DNA from: Bacteroides sp. | Lineage (GTDB): Bacteria; Bacteroidota; Bacteroidia; Bacteroidales; Bacteroidaceae | DNA length: 46,837 nucleotides | Reading direction: 5' to 3' | NCBI GenBank assembly: GCA_017621035.1 | Contig: JAGATY010000077.1 | Span: 1-46,837 of the forward strand | In this document: piece by piece, positions 35,763 through 45,645 of the stretch | Position numbering within the stretch: position 1 is the first letter of the stretch | How the letters are laid out: every line of letters begins with the position of its first letter | Notes under the pieces: model-generated | What the model saw: the letters and a program-made list of their open reading frames with translations, nothing else | Database searches by the model: none | Told to the model about the DNA's origin: nothing | Translations under genes and position numbers: made by a program

Positions 35763-35866
35763 ACAGACGAAGTCGTGAGACTTCCCAATAGAATAGTTTA
35801 GTTAAGTCTAGTTTAGTTTTTGTGTGAAGCACTTTCCCTGTAAGCGAACAACGGAAAGTGCTTTTT
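35763..35866 (+). ncRNA. Candidate small RNA or attenuated leader
   Basis: Predicted transcript of about 100 nt from the promoter above to the T-run at 35862-35866. It contains a hairpin AAGTC-GTGA-GACTT (35770-35783), an AT-rich single-stranded middle with TAGTTTAGTT words, and the terminator hairpin. There is no ATG in it. A separate TACTTTTG element at 35895-35902, after the terminator, could serve the symporter gene, so this unit may be an independent small RNA. It could also be a leader whose terminator is read through under some condition. Confidence 0.45.
35827..35866 (+). terminator. Intrinsic terminator
   Basis: AAGCACTTTCC (35827-35837) pairs perfectly with GGAAAGTGCTT (35853-35863), followed by TTT. 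Confidence 0.88.
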
Positions 35867-35935
35867 GTATGCAGCGTATGTCGGGGGAATGTAGTACTTT
35901 TGTGAGTTGAAAGTTGATAGTTAAAAACAAATAAG

Positions 35936-37120
35936 ATGGTTATGAAAAAGAATTTTCGCCTCGGCCTGCTGCCGCGCATATTGATTGCCATTGCGCTGGG
36001 CATTGTGCTGGGCAATGCGTTGCCACAGTTTTTGGTGCGCATCTTCGTTACATTCAATGGAATATTCAGTGAGTTTCTTGGTTTCTCCATCCCGCTCATC
36101 ATTGTGGGACTGGTGACGGTGGCCATTGCCGACATCGGGCGGGCTGCCGGACGCATGTTGCTGGTGACGGTGCTGATAGCCTATGGCGCCACGCTGGTGT
36201 CGGGCTTCCTATCTTACTTCACCGGCATGACGTTCTTCCCGTCGATGATTGAAACGGGCGTCCCGCTGGAAGAGGTGAGCGAGGCACAGGGCGTGGTACC
36301 CTACTTCTCGGTCGGCATTCCCCCGCTGATGGAGGTGATGACAGCACTGGTACTGGCCTTCACCCTGGGATTAGGATTGGCCTACCTGAAGAGTGACGCT
36401 TTGAAACAGGTGGCACGCGACTTTCAGGAGATTGTAGTGCGCATGATTTCGGCCGTCATCCTGCCTCTGTTGCCCATCTACATCTTCGGCATCTTCCTGA
36501 ACATGACTCACTCGGGCCAGGTGTTTGACATACTGACGGTCTTCATCAAAATCATCGGCGTCATCTTCGTGTTGCATGTCGGGGTGTTGTTGCTTCAGTA
36601 CGCCGTGGCCGGAGCCATTGCTAAGAAGAATCCTCTGAAAGCCCTGTGGCGCATGATGCCTGCCTACTTTACCGCCTTGGGCACACAGTCCAGTGCCGCC
36701 ACCATTCCCGTGACGCTGGAGCAGACAAAGAAGAACGGTGTGCACGACGACATTGCCGGCTTCGTCATTCCCCTCTGCGCCACCATCCACTTGAGCGGCA
36801 GCACGCTGAAGATTGTGGCCTGCGCCATGGCGCTGATGATGATGCAGGGCATGCCGTTCGACTTCCCCATGATGGCCGGCTTCATCTTCATGCTCGGCAT
36901 CACCATGGTAGCCGCACCGGGTGTACCGGGAGGTGCCATCATGGCCTCGCTGGGCATTCTGCAGAGCATGTTGGGCTTCGACGAGAACGCGCAAGCGCTG
37001 ATGATTGCCCTCTACATCGCCATGGATAGCTTCGGCACTGCCTGTAACGTGACAGGCGACGGAGCACTGGCGCTGATTATCGACCGAATCTTCAGGAAGA
37101 AAGAGCAAAGACAGGGTTGA
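35936..37120 (+). CDS. Dicarboxylate/amino acid:cation symporter family protein (paralogue 2)
   Basis: A 394-residue inner-membrane transporter related to the one at 15425-16573. It shares [30 protein letters not shown] and [18 protein letters not shown] with the same spacing. ATG at 35936 and ATG at 35942 ([14 protein letters not shown]) are both possible starts. Substrate cannot be assigned; the family covers C4-dicarboxylates, glutamate/aspartate, serine and cystine. It lies downstream of a candidate small RNA and the LytTR regulator gene. Confidence 0.9.
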   Translation: MVMKKNFRLGLLPRILIAIALGIVLGNALPQFLVRIFVTFNGIFSEFLGFSIPLIIVGLVTVAIADIGRAAGRMLLVTVLIAYGATLVSGFLSYFTGMTFFPSMIETGVPLEEVSEAQGVVPYFSVGIPPLMEVMTALVLAFTLGLGLAYLKSDALKQVARDFQEIVVRMISAVILPLLPIYIFGIFLNMTHSGQVFDILTVFIKIIGVIFVLHVGVLLLQYAVAGAIAKKNPLKALWRMMPAYFTALGTQSSAATIPVTLEQTKKNGVHDDIAGFVIPLCATIHLSGSTLKIVACAMALMMMQGMPFDFPMMAGFIFMLGITMVAAPGVPGGAIMASLGILQSMLGFDENAQALMIALYIAMDSFGTACNVTGDGALALIIDRIFRKKEQRQG

Positions 37121-37172
37121 GATTGTTTCGGAAAGTCAGAAGCAATAGTCAGACCGGGTTTCCCCTCGAAAA

Positions 37173-37204
37173 TTTGCTCCGCTCCACAGAAGTAACTACT
37201 TTTG
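37173..37204 (+). promoter_or_regulatory. Promoter for gmd-fcl
   Basis: TTTG at 37173-37176, 20-nt spacer, TACTTTTG at 37197-37204; the gmd start follows 26 nt later. Confidence 0.65.
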
Positions 37205-37230
37205 CCACAGAAAAAAGAAACATAGACAAT

Positions 37231-38286
37231 ATGAAAATAGCACTCATCACCGGCATCACCGGACAAGACGGCTCTTTCTTGGCCGAGTTTTTGTTGCAGA
37301 AAGGGTACGAGGTTCACGGCATTCTGCGCCGCTCGTCCTCATTCAACACCGGACGCATCGAGCACCTCTACTTCGACGAGTGGGTGCGCGACATGAAGCA
37401 ACGCCGGCTCATCAATCTGCACTATGGCGACATGACAGACTCATCGTCTCTCATCCGCATCATTCAGCAGGTGCAACCCGACGAAATCTACAACCTTGCC
37501 GCACAGAGCCACGTCAAAGTGAGTTTCGAGGTTCCAGAATACACCGCCGAAACCGATGCCGTGGGTACTCTCCGCATTCTGGAAGCCGTCCGCATACTAG
37601 GCATGGAGAAGAAGACGAAAATCTATCAGGCATCCACCTCCGAACTGTTTGGTAAAGTGCAAGAAGTTCCTCAGAGCGAAACAACCCCGTTTTATCCTCG
37701 CAGCCCCTACGGTGTGGCCAAGCAATACGGTTTCTGGATAACAAAAAACTATCGCGAAAGCTATGGAATGTTTGCCGTGAACGGTATTCTCTTCAATCAC
37801 GAGAGCGAACGCCGAGGCGAAACCTTCGTCACCCGCAAGATAACGTTGGCAGCAGCACGCATTGCCCACGGCTTGCAAGACAAACTCTACTTGGGAAATC
37901 TCGATGCCATGCGTGACTGGGGATATGCCCGCGACTACGTAGAGTGCATGTGGCTCATCCTGCAACATCCCAATCCGGAAGATTTTGTTATCGCCACCGG
38001 CGAGATGCATTCCGTTCGCGAGTTCTGTACCTTGGCTTTTCAAGAGGCAGGCATCAACCTGCGTTGGGAGGGACAAGGTGTGGAGGAGAAAGGAATCGAC
38101 CAAGCAACCGGACGCGTACTTGTGGAGGTAGACCCGAAGTATTTCCGTCCCGCCGAGGTGGAACAGTTGCTGGGCGACCCGACCAAAGCACGTACTTTGC
38201 TGGGTTGGAATCCGTGCAAAACCCCCTTCACAGAGTTGGTACGCATTATGGTGCAGCACGATTTGAAGGAAACAATGCAAAAGTAG
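37231..38286 (+). CDS. gmd: GDP-mannose 4,6-dehydratase
   Basis: First step of GDP-L-fucose synthesis, making GDP-4-keto-6-deoxymannose. The 351-residue length from ATG 37231 is standard; the frame continues upstream but only across the promoter. The NADP-binding loop is [15 protein letters not shown] (residues 7-21) and the cofactor/substrate segment [16 protein letters not shown] follows. The catalytic pair sits in SPYGVAKQY (YxxxK) with the Thr/Glu partner in [28 protein letters not shown] is typical of Gmd. The next gene completes the pathway. Confidence 0.95.
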   Translation: MKIALITGITGQDGSFLAEFLLQKGYEVHGILRRSSSFNTGRIEHLYFDEWVRDMKQRRLINLHYGDMTDSSSLIRIIQQVQPDEIYNLAAQSHVKVSFEVPEYTAETDAVGTLRILEAVRILGMEKKTKIYQASTSELFGKVQEVPQSETTPFYPRSPYGVAKQYGFWITKNYRESYGMFAVNGILFNHESERRGETFVTRKITLAAARIAHGLQDKLYLGNLDAMRDWGYARDYVECMWLILQHPNPEDFVIATGEMHSVREFCTLAFQEAGINLRWEGQGVEEKGIDQATGRVLVEVDPKYFRPAEVEQLLGDPTKARTLLGWNPCKTPFTELVRIMVQHDLKETMQK

Positions 38287-38394
38287 AATTCTCCCCGCTT
38301 CTTTTTGAAGTGAGAGGAGATAAGGCTCATTTCATCTATCAGAAATCACACATCATCCATCGATTTTCAGCAATCATCAATCAGAAATCCCATC

Positions 38395-39468
38395 ATGACT
38401 TTTGATTCCAAAATATACGTGGCCGGACATCGCGGCCTGGTAGGCTCTGCCATCTGGAATAACCTGTTGGAAAAGGGCTATACCAATTTAGTGGGACGTA
38501 CGCACAGCGAGCTAGACTTGCTGGACGCTGTAGCCGTGCGTCGATTCTTCGACGAAGAGCAACCGGAATATGTTTTTCTGGCTGCCGCCTTCGTGGGAGG
38601 CATCATGGCAAACAGTATTTATCGTGCCGACTTCATCTACAAGAACCTGCAAATTCAACAGAACGTCATCGGCGAGAGTTTTCGCCATGGAGTAAAAAAA
38701 TTGCTCTTTCTGGGCAGCACCTGCATCTATCCGCGCGAAGCTCCACAGCCTATGAAGGAAGAAGTATTGCTTACATCACCTTTAGAGTACACCAACGAGC
38801 CGTATGCAATCGCCAAAATTGCCGGTTTGAAGATGTGCGAGAGCTTCAATCTGCAATACGGAACTAATTACATCGCTGTGATGCCCACCAATCTCTATGG
38901 ACCGAATGATAACTTCGATTTACAGCGGAGCCATGTACTTCCGGCCATGATTAGGAAGATTCACCTCGCGCATTGTCTGCTACAAGGAGATTGGGCTGCC
39001 GTGCGACGCGACCTGAACCGGCGTCCCGTGGAAGGGATTGATGGAAAAGCCGGCGAAAATGAAATTCTCACCTTATTATATAAGTACGGCATCAGTTCCA
39101 ACGAGGTAAGATTGTGGGGGACAGGCACGCCCTTGCGCGAATTCCTATGGAGCGAAGAGATGGCCGATGCTTCAGTCTTCATCATGCAGCACGTCGATTT
39201 CAAAGATACCTATCGCGAGGGAGAACACGACATTCGCAACTGTCACATCAACATCGGCACCGGTAAAGAAATAACCATCCGTCAGCTGGCCGAGCTCATC
39301 ATCCGAACCGTGGGCTATCAAGGTCGATTGACTTTCGACTCCTCCAAACCCGACGGCACATTCAGAAAACTTACCGACCCCGGCAAGCTGCATAACCTAG
39401 GTTGGCATCACCGAATTGAGATTGAAGAGGGAGTGGAAAAGCTATATCGCTGGTATTTACAATCATAA
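38395..39468 (+). CDS. fcl: GDP-L-fucose synthase
   Basis: Epimerase-reductase giving GDP-L-fucose, used for capsule or glycoprotein fucosylation. 357 residues, slightly longer than E. coli WcaG (321). VAGHRGLVGSAIW is the NADPH loop (residues 9-21), GSTCIYP holds the catalytic Ser/Cys region, and YAIAKIAG supplies the YxxxK pair. A stretch around residues 190-225 (RRDLNRRPVEGIDG) is the extra loop often seen in Bacteroidetes versions. It lies 108 nt after gmd without a clear terminator. Confidence 0.94.
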   Translation: MTFDSKIYVAGHRGLVGSAIWNNLLEKGYTNLVGRTHSELDLLDAVAVRRFFDEEQPEYVFLAAAFVGGIMANSIYRADFIYKNLQIQQNVIGESFRHGVKKLLFLGSTCIYPREAPQPMKEEVLLTSPLEYTNEPYAIAKIAGLKMCESFNLQYGTNYIAVMPTNLYGPNDNFDLQRSHVLPAMIRKIHLAHCLLQGDWAAVRRDLNRRPVEGIDGKAGENEILTLLYKYGISSNEVRLWGTGTPLREFLWSEEMADASVFIMQHVDFKDTYREGEHDIRNCHINIGTGKEITIRQLAELIIRTVGYQGRLTFDSSKPDGTFRKLTDPGKLHNLGWHHRIEIEEGVEKLYRWYLQS

Positions 39469-39492
39469 ATCGGACGAAAAAGACTGGAAAAG

Positions 39493-39523
39493 TTTGCACT
39501 CTATTCGGAAAGCCTTATATTTG
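39493..39523 (+). promoter_or_regulatory. Promoter for the acyl-CoA ligase gene
   Basis: TTTG at 39493-39496, 19-nt spacer, TATATTTG at 39516-39523, 29 nt before the start. Confidence 0.65.
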
Positions 39524-39552
39524 CACATTCCAAATTAAAATGTGCAACCAAC

Positions 39553-41211
39553 ATGGATCAAAGTTTTATTGCTTACGTAGAGAACAGTATTAAAAAGAAC
39601 TGGGACCTAGATGCGCTTACCGACTACAAAGGTGCAACCCTGCAATATAAAGATGTAGCTCGGAAAATTGAGAAACTCCACATCATTTTTGAATCATGCG
39701 GCATACAAAAGGGTGACAAAATAGCTGTATGTGGGCGAAACAGTTCGCACTGGGGTGTTGCATTCCTTGCCACACTAACGTACGGTGCCGTAGTTGTTCC
39801 CATCTTGCATGAATTCAAAGCAGATAATGTACACAACATTGTAAACCACAGCGAGGCAAAGCTACTCTTTGTGGGAGATCAGGTTTGGGAGAATCTGAAT
39901 GAAGCTGCCATGCCTTTGCTTGAGGGAATCATGCTCATCAACGACTTCTCCTTGTTGGTTTGTCGGACCGGCAAGCTGGAATATGCCCGCGAACATCTCA
40001 ATGCCATGTTCGGCCAGAAATATCCTAAGAATTTCAGAAAAGAGCACGTTTCTTACCACAAGGATCAGCCTGAAGAGCTTGCCGTGCTCAATTATACCTC
40101 CGGAACAACAAGCTATTCAAAGGGTGTAATGCTTCCCTACCGCGCTTTGTGGTCCAACACTCGTTTTGCATACGAAGTGCTCGACATGAATCCGGGCGAC
40201 AAACTCGTTTCAATGCTTCCCATGGCGCACATGTACGGCTTGGCATTCGAGTTCCTCTATGAATTCACCGTCGGATGCCACATCTACTTCCTCACCCGAA
40301 TGCCTAGCCCGAAGATTATCTTGCAAGCATTTGCCGAGGTCAAACCGCGACTCGTGGTAGCCGTCCCACTCATCATCGAAAAGATTATCAAGAAGAACGT
40401 ACTGCCTAAACTCGAAACACCCACCATGAAACTGCTGCTGAAGGTACCTTACATCAATGATAAGATTAAGGCAACCGTGCGCGAGCAAATGATGAAAGCG
40501 TTTGGTGGAAATTTCTACGAGATAATTGTCGGCGGAGCTGCGTTTAATCAAGAGGTCGAGCAAGTACTCCGAATGATCGAATTCCCATACACCGTCGGCT
40601 ACGGAATGACCGAATGTGCACCGATTATTTGTTACGAGGACTGGAAACGATTCAAGCAAGGCTCTTGCGGAAAGGCTGCCCCCCGCATGGAAGTGAAAGT
40701 GCTCTCTGACGACCCCCAAAATATCCCCGGAGAAATCATCTGCAGAGGTCCCAATGTCATGTTGGGATACTTCAAAAACGAGGAAGCAACCGCCGAGGTG
40801 CTCGACGCCGACGGATGGATGCACACAGGAGACCTCGGATTGATTGACGCCGACGGAAATGTAACCATCAAAGGGCGTTCCAAAAATATGCTCCTCGGAC
40901 CAAGCGGTCAAAACATCTATCCCGAGGAAATCGAGGACAAGCTGAACAACCTGCCGTATGTGGCGGAGAGTATTATCGTCCAGCAAAACGAAAAATTGGT
41001 CGGTTTGGTCTATCCGGACTTCGAGGATGCATTCGCGCACGGGCTTAAGCAGGAAGACATTGAGAGAGTGATGGAAGAAAACCGTCAAGCTCTGAATGCC
41101 GAGCTCCCGGCCTATTCGCAAATCGCCAAGATGAAAATCTACCCCGAGGAATTCGAAAAAACACCCAAAAAGAGCATAAAAAGATTCTTATACCAGGAGG
41201 CTAAAGGGTAA
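39553..41211 (+). CDS. AMP-binding long-chain fatty acid-CoA ligase-like protein
   Basis: A 552-residue adenylate-forming enzyme. The P-loop is YTSGTTSYSKGVMLPYR (about residues 180-196), the adenine motif VGYGMTECAPII, and the Asp-Gly hinge DGWMHTGDLGLIDADG followed by KGRSKNMLLGPSGQNIYPEEIE. The C-terminal lysine lies in KTPKKSIKRFLY. These are features of long-chain acyl-CoA synthetases, though acyl-ACP or exotic acids cannot be excluded. It has its own promoter and a terminator, so it is probably transcribed alone. Confidence 0.9.
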   Translation: MDQSFIAYVENSIKKNWDLDALTDYKGATLQYKDVARKIEKLHIIFESCGIQKGDKIAVCGRNSSHWGVAFLATLTYGAVVVPILHEFKADNVHNIVNHSEAKLLFVGDQVWENLNEAAMPLLEGIMLINDFSLLVCRTGKLEYAREHLNAMFGQKYPKNFRKEHVSYHKDQPEELAVLNYTSGTTSYSKGVMLPYRALWSNTRFAYEVLDMNPGDKLVSMLPMAHMYGLAFEFLYEFTVGCHIYFLTRMPSPKIILQAFAEVKPRLVVAVPLIIEKIIKKNVLPKLETPTMKLLLKVPYINDKIKATVREQMMKAFGGNFYEIIVGGAAFNQEVEQVLRMIEFPYTVGYGMTECAPIICYEDWKRFKQGSCGKAAPRMEVKVLSDDPQNIPGEIICRGPNVMLGYFKNEEATAEVLDADGWMHTGDLGLIDADGNVTIKGRSKNMLLGPSGQNIYPEEIEDKLNNLPYVAESIIVQQNEKLVGLVYPDFEDAFAHGLKQEDIERVMEENRQALNAELPAYSQIAKMKIYPEEFEKTPKKSIKRFLYQEAKG

Positions 41212-41224
41212 GGCTTCCCGGTTA

Positions 41225-41304
41225 GCACGGATTACGCAATTACATTGATTCATAAACAAAGCTCATACTTACTGTAGCTACCGCGTAGTCCGTGCGTTTT
41301 TTTT
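41225..41304 (+). terminator. Long-loop terminator after the acyl-CoA ligase gene
   Basis: GCACGGATTACGC (41225-41237) pairs with GCGTAGTCCGTGC (41283-41295), one mismatch, followed by a run of eight T. The loop is about 45 nt. Confidence 0.75.
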
Positions 41305-41329
41305 GTCCCTACTCAAAACACAATCCATC

Positions 41330-42703
41330 ATGATTTTGATTCATTTTTCACTGAGAACGAAGCCGGTAACTTCGTTCCAAGCTCCTATTTCCGTTCGCGA
41401 AACTGAACAAAAGACGTTGCTGAGTGGCGCTACAGGCCGCGGAAGAGAACCTAACTGTCGGCAAGCCGGAATTTCCGTTCGGAAAACTGAGCGGAAGAGG
41501 TTGCTTGGTGGCCCTGCAGGCCGCGGAAGGGAGCGAAACGTCCTCTTCGCCATCCTCACACTCCTCACAATGACCTGCCTGCCGATGAGGGCGCAAAGTC
41601 CGGTAGAGAAACAGAGCGGAAAGTCCGTCGTAAACCTCTCGCTCTGGAAAAACATCGCCACGCATCGTACAGACACCACCTCCACCGTCGCGCTCAACCT
41701 CGGCATCGTCTCGCAGATGAATGCCTTGCGTGGATTTGGTACCAATCTGCTCAGCAGCACGGTTCTACGCAGCGCGGAGGGACTTCAGCTGGCGGGTATC
41801 TCCAACCTCGTGGGGAAAGACTTTGCAGGCGTGCAAGTGGCCGGCATCACCAACATCGCGGGGAGCCAAGCGCGCGGCGTGGTGGTTTCGGGCATGGTGA
41901 ACATAACCGGAGCAGAAATTCGCGGCCTCTCGCTGACGGGGTTGGTCAACATCGCAGGCGGAGAGGTCGACGGAATGATGGCGAGCGGGCTTATCAACAT
42001 TGCAAGCTCGCCCCTTCGCGGGGGACAACTCTCCGGCATGTGTAACATTGCGGCCGACACGGTGCGCGGTGCCTCGGTCAGCGGATTGATGAACGTGGCC
42101 GGCAAAAGTATGCGCGGCCTACAACTTTCAGCCCTGGGCAACGTGGTGGGCGAGCAGCTGAGCGGGGCGCAAATAGGTCTCGCCAACCTCGCGGTGAGCG
42201 GAAAAGGGGTGCAGCTGGGTTTGGTGAACTACTATAAGGAGGATTTCAGCGGCATACAGCTTGGATTGGTCAACGCAAACCCGCAAACGCGTGTGCAGCT
42301 GATGCTCTTCGCGGGGAATCGAAACAAATTCAACATCGCTGCACGTTTCAAAAATAAAATCCTATACACCACGCTCGGCATCGGACTCCCCTATTACGAC
42401 GCCGACCAACTCTTCTCCACCTCCTTTTTCTACCGCGCGGGAGCCGCCATGCCGCTGTGCAAGCGAATTTCGCTGACGGGCGACTTGGGCTATCAGCACA
42501 TTGAAACGTTTCGCAGCTGGAAACAAGGACTCCCCGCGCGATTGTACGGCTTGCAAGCCCGCGTCAGCCTGGAATACGAACTTTCTGCCCGCTTCGCGCT
42601 CTTCGCAACGGGCGGATACGGTGGCACGCGCTTTTATCAAAAGGACGTGACGTTCGATAAAGGAATTATCCTTGAATGCGGCATGATATTGCTCCGCATT
42701 TAG
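41330..42703 (+). CDS. LA_2272-like surface repeat protein with repeat-expanded N-terminus
   Basis: About 457 residues from the ATG at 41330. Residues about 135-320 are a run of roughly 20-residue repeats of the form G-x-Q-x-(S/A)-G-(L/I)-x-N-I-A-G, for example LQLAGISNLVG, VQVAGITNIAG and LSLTGLVNIAG. These probably form a beta-helix, as in LA_2272-type surface repeat proteins. The C-terminal part (AGAAMPLCKRISLTGDLGYQ) looks like barrel strands. A clear signal peptide (VLFAILTLLTMTCLPMRAQS) lies only at residues 71-90. The 70 residues before it are encoded largely by a 42-bp periodic repeat (ISVRETEQKTLL / ISVRKTERKRLL, GRGRE). The true start may therefore be internal, such as a TTG near 41504, or the protein may have an elongated leader. 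Family call moderate. Confidence 0.65.
   Translation: MILIHFSLRTKPVTSFQAPISVRETEQKTLLSGATGRGREPNCRQAGISVRKTERKRLLGGPAGRGRERNVLFAILTLLTMTCLPMRAQSPVEKQSGKSVVNLSLWKNIATHRTDTTSTVALNLGIVSQMNALRGFGTNLLSSTVLRSAEGLQLAGISNLVGKDFAGVQVAGITNIAGSQARGVVVSGMVNITGAEIRGLSLTGLVNIAGGEVDGMMASGLINIASSPLRGGQLSGMCNIAADTVRGASVSGLMNVAGKSMRGLQLSALGNVVGEQLSGAQIGLANLAVSGKGVQLGLVNYYKEDFSGIQLGLVNANPQTRVQLMLFAGNRNKFNIAARFKNKILYTTLGIGLPYYDADQLFSTSFFYRAGAAMPLCKRISLTGDLGYQHIETFRSWKQGLPARLYGLQARVSLEYELSARFALFATGGYGGTRFYQKDVTFDKGIILECGMILLRI
41387..41550 (+). repeat. 42-bp periodic palindromic array reading in frame (array 4)
   Basis: Palindromic cores TTCGCGAA (41394-41401), CCGCGG (41437-41442), a degenerate TTCGGAAA (41478-41485) and CCGCGG (41521-41526) have centres exactly 42 bp apart. 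Alternate units match best, giving an 84-bp direct repeat (ATTTCCGTTCG at 41387 and 41471). Because 42 is a multiple of three the frame stays open. Confidence 0.8.
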
Positions 42704-42714
42704 TTACTTTCTAT

Positions 42715-42900
42715 CTTCCGCGGCCGCGAAAACTACCTAAACGGTTTACAAATAGGTTTTCGCGGCCGCGATTTCCTATTTTTCAATCTGCAAACACGTT
42801 TTCGCGGTCGCGGAATCCTATTTTTCAATCTGCAAACCGGTTTTTTCGGTCGCGAAATCCTATTTTCCTTTTTACAAGGTCGATTTCGCGACCGAGGTAG
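42715..42900 (+). repeat. Tandem array, exact 42-bp period, five palindromic units (array 5)
   Basis: GCGGCCGC or variants start at 42720, 42762, 42804, 42846 and 42888. Two of the five cores are perfect NotI-type palindromes and the others (GCGGTCGC, TCGGTCGC, GCGACCGA) are close. Spacers share CCTATTTTTCAATCTGCAAA. The array begins 12-17 nt after the preceding stop. From 42901 to 43121 I see only AT-rich non-coding sequence. Confidence 0.9.
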
Positions 42901-43121
42901 CTTCGCAATCACTTTTTAGGTCGTTTTTTCTACTTGGGAATGGAGTTTCTCCACTCCCCCGCCCCATTTTGTCGCCATCAAATGGCATCCTACTGTTTAC
43001 AAATCCGATTTACAAATCAGACAAATAACCCTGTCTGTCGCTTAATTATAAATAAAACTTAAATAGGATAGCCGTCAACAAATTAGCGGCTGATTTATTA
43101 GGATATTTCCGAGCAAAACCC

Positions 43122-43129
43122 TATTTTTG
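43122..43129 (+). promoter_or_regulatory. -7 element for the helicase gene
   Basis: TATTTTTG matches TAnnTTTG, 33 nt before the start. No convincing -33 element is seen. Confidence 0.4.
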
Positions 43130-43162
43130 CACCATCAAACCAGCTTAAAAGAAAACAAACAT

Positions 43163-45616
43163 ATGGAAGCATCCAATCCCACCCACAACCTATTGAATGA
43201 ACTGAACGAAAGTCAGCGTGCCGCCGTTGAATACATCGATGGTCCTCAACTTGTGATTGCTGGCGCAGGCTCGGGAAAGACCCGCGTGCTTACTTACAAG
43301 GTTGCCTATCTGGTGGAAAGAGGCTTGCACCCGTTTAGAATCCTCGCCCTCACGTTTACCAACAAAGCGGCGCGTGAGATGAAGCAGCGCATTGCGAAAA
43401 CCGTGGGCGACGAGCGTGCACGTCATCTTTGGATGGGAACTTTCCACTCACTCTTTTTGCGAATCCTTCGCACGGAGCACGAAGCCATCGGCTTTAGCAG
43501 CAGATTCACAATTTACGACACGGCAGACAGCAAAAGTCTTATTCGCTCCATTATCAAGGAGATGCAACTGGACGAAAAGGTTTACAAGCCCTCGTCCGTG
43601 CAGAGCCGCATCAGCAACGCTAAAAATCACCTCATTGCACCGCCCGCGTATGCCAACGACCGACAGTTGTATGAGGACGATTGTGCGCGGAAGATGCCTG
43701 CCATCCGTGACATCTATCGCCGCTACTGGGAAAGGCTGCGACAATCGGATGCGATGGACTTCGACGACCTGCTTTTCCAAACTTATTTGCTCTTCCAACA
43801 AAATCCGCAAATTCTGAGCAGCTATCAGCAGCAATTTGCCTATATTCTGGTGGATGAGTACCAAGATACCAACTTTGCTCAGCATTGCATCGTGCGACAG
43901 CTGGCTGCACAGCATCAGCGTGTCTGCGTCGTGGGCGACGATGCGCAAAGCATCTATTCGTTCCGGGGCGCCAACATCGACAACATCCTGACGTTTGCCA
44001 ACTCCTTTCCCTCGGCCAAACTTTTCAAATTGGAGCAAAATTACCGCTCCACGCAGACGATTGTGGGGGCTGCTAACAGTCTGATTTCAAAAAACCGTCG
44101 GCAGATAGAGAAAAACGTGGTATCGATGAATGCCGAAGGCGAGAAAATTGCGCTGATACAGGCGTACAGCGACATCGAAGAGGGCGAAATCGTTGGAAAT
44201 AAGATTCGTAACCTCTGCTCCTGCTGCAATGCAAGCTATGCAGACTTTGCGATACTTTATCGCACGAACGCACAGAGCCGCATCTTTGAAGAGGTTCTTC
44301 GCAAGAAGGGGATTCCTTACCGCATCTATGGCGGCCTCTCTTTCTACCAGCGGAAGGAGATAAAAGATGTGATAGCTTATTTCCGCCTCGTAGTAAACCC
44401 GCACGATGAAGAGGCGCTCAAAAGAATCATCAATTATCCGGCCAGAGGAATCGGCGAGACCACTTTAAAAAAAGTAATTGGAGCCGCGGCCGAGTTTGGC
44501 GTCAGTCTCTGGCAGGTATTGTGCGAACCACTCAGTTTTGGCGTAAATGTAAACAGCGGAACGCTTGGAAAACTGCAAAAGTTCCGCTCGCTGATGGAGG
44601 AACCGATGCAGCGCGAAGCAAGCTCGGATGCCTACGAGTTGGGGCTGGAAATCTTGAAGAAATCCGGCATCGCGGAGGTATATGCGACCACGAAAGAGGT
44701 CGAGGAGATTGACCAGCGCGAGAATATCGAGGAACTGATGAACGGCATCAATCTCTTCGTCGAGCAACGTCGCGAAGAGGGCAACGAGCACGTTTCGCTG
44801 AGCGATTATCTCTCCGAAATCTCCCTCATCACCGACCAGGACATGGAGAAAGGAGATGATACTGAGTTTGTTACGCTCATGACCATTCACGCAGCAAAAG
44901 GACTCGAGTTTAAGTCTGTTTTCGTGGTGGGAATGGAGGAAAACTTGTTCCCGGGTGCCCAATCTGCCGAATCTGCCCAGCAACTTGAGGAGGAGCGTCG
45001 CCTCTTCTACGTCGCCCTGACCCGTGCCGAAGAGCGTTGTTTCCTCTCCTACTCCAAATCGCGCATGCACTATGGCAAAATGGATTATAGCGCCCCCAGC
45101 CGTTTCCTCAAAGACATCAACCCCCAATATCTCCACATCCCCCAAACAATGTTTACAAATAACCCCGTTTCTCGGAGCGAAAATCGAATCAATCAAGAGT
45201 CAACCCCCATTTTCAAAACTTTTGAAAAACCTAACCGAAGTTTTGGCTCCTCTCAGCAATCTTTTGAACAACCCAACCGAAACTTCAGCCCCAATCTCGG
45301 CCTGAAAACCGACCGCCCAATATCTTCTTCTCATCCCACAACCATACAACCCAACTTCAGAAAAGTGCAACCCACTTCTCCGGCTGACCAATCTAATTTC
45401 CGGAGAGTGCAGTCCGCTTCTCCTTCCGAGAACCGACCCAACCCCGTCCCCACCTTATCTATAGGCAGTCTCATTGAACACGACCGCTTTGGAATCGGCC
45501 AAGTTCTGCAGCTGGAAGGAACCGGCGACAACGCCAAAGCCACCATCCAATTTAAAAATGCCGGCGTCAAGCAACTCCTCCTCCGCTTCGCCCGCTTCAA
45601 GCTCATCACCCCATAA
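43163..45616 (+). CDS. UvrD/PcrA/Rep-type superfamily 1A DNA helicase
   Basis: An ATP-driven 3'-5' helicase for repair and replication restart. The ATG at 43163 (MEASNPTHNLLNELN) gives 817 residues; an upstream TTG coincides with the promoter and is unlikely. Motifs in order: Walker A AGAGSGKT (33-40), LTFTNKAAREM, Walker B DEYQDT, GDDAQSIYSFRGA, QNYRST, TIHAAKGLEFK and VALTRAEERCFLSYSK. After the helicase core comes a low-complexity linker of about 110 residues with loosely repeated FEKPNRSF/FEQPNRNF and NFRKVQ/NFRRVQ pieces. A PcrA-type C-terminal Tudor-like domain (IEHDRFGIGQVLQLEG) ends the protein; in PcrA/UvrD it contacts RNA polymerase. Confidence 0.93.
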   Translation: MEASNPTHNLLNELNESQRAAVEYIDGPQLVIAGAGSGKTRVLTYKVAYLVERGLHPFRILALTFTNKAAREMKQRIAKTVGDERARHLWMGTFHSLFLRILRTEHEAIGFSSRFTIYDTADSKSLIRSIIKEMQLDEKVYKPSSVQSRISNAKNHLIAPPAYANDRQLYEDDCARKMPAIRDIYRRYWERLRQSDAMDFDDLLFQTYLLFQQNPQILSSYQQQFAYILVDEYQDTNFAQHCIVRQLAAQHQRVCVVGDDAQSIYSFRGANIDNILTFANSFPSAKLFKLEQNYRSTQTIVGAANSLISKNRRQIEKNVVSMNAEGEKIALIQAYSDIEEGEIVGNKIRNLCSCCNASYADFAILYRTNAQSRIFEEVLRKKGIPYRIYGGLSFYQRKEIKDVIAYFRLVVNPHDEEALKRIINYPARGIGETTLKKVIGAAAEFGVSLWQVLCEPLSFGVNVNSGTLGKLQKFRSLMEEPMQREASSDAYELGLEILKKSGIAEVYATTKEVEEIDQRENIEELMNGINLFVEQRREEGNEHVSLSDYLSEISLITDQDMEKGDDTEFVTLMTIHAAKGLEFKSVFVVGMEENLFPGAQSAESAQQLEEERRLFYVALTRAEERCFLSYSKSRMHYGKMDYSAPSRFLKDINPQYLHIPQTMFTNNPVSRSENRINQESTPIFKTFEKPNRSFGSSQQSFEQPNRNFSPNLGLKTDRPISSSHPTTIQPNFRKVQPTSPADQSNFRRVQSASPSENRPNPVPTLSIGSLIEHDRFGIGQVLQLEGTGDNAKATIQFKNAGVKQLLLRFARFKLITP

Positions 45617-45645
45617 CCCACCCCATTTTCCCGCCGCGCCATCCA

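Noticed and set aside
35936-37120. Treating the second symporter as part of a LytTR operon
   Set aside because: A terminator and a separate -7 element lie between them, so co-transcription is unlikely.
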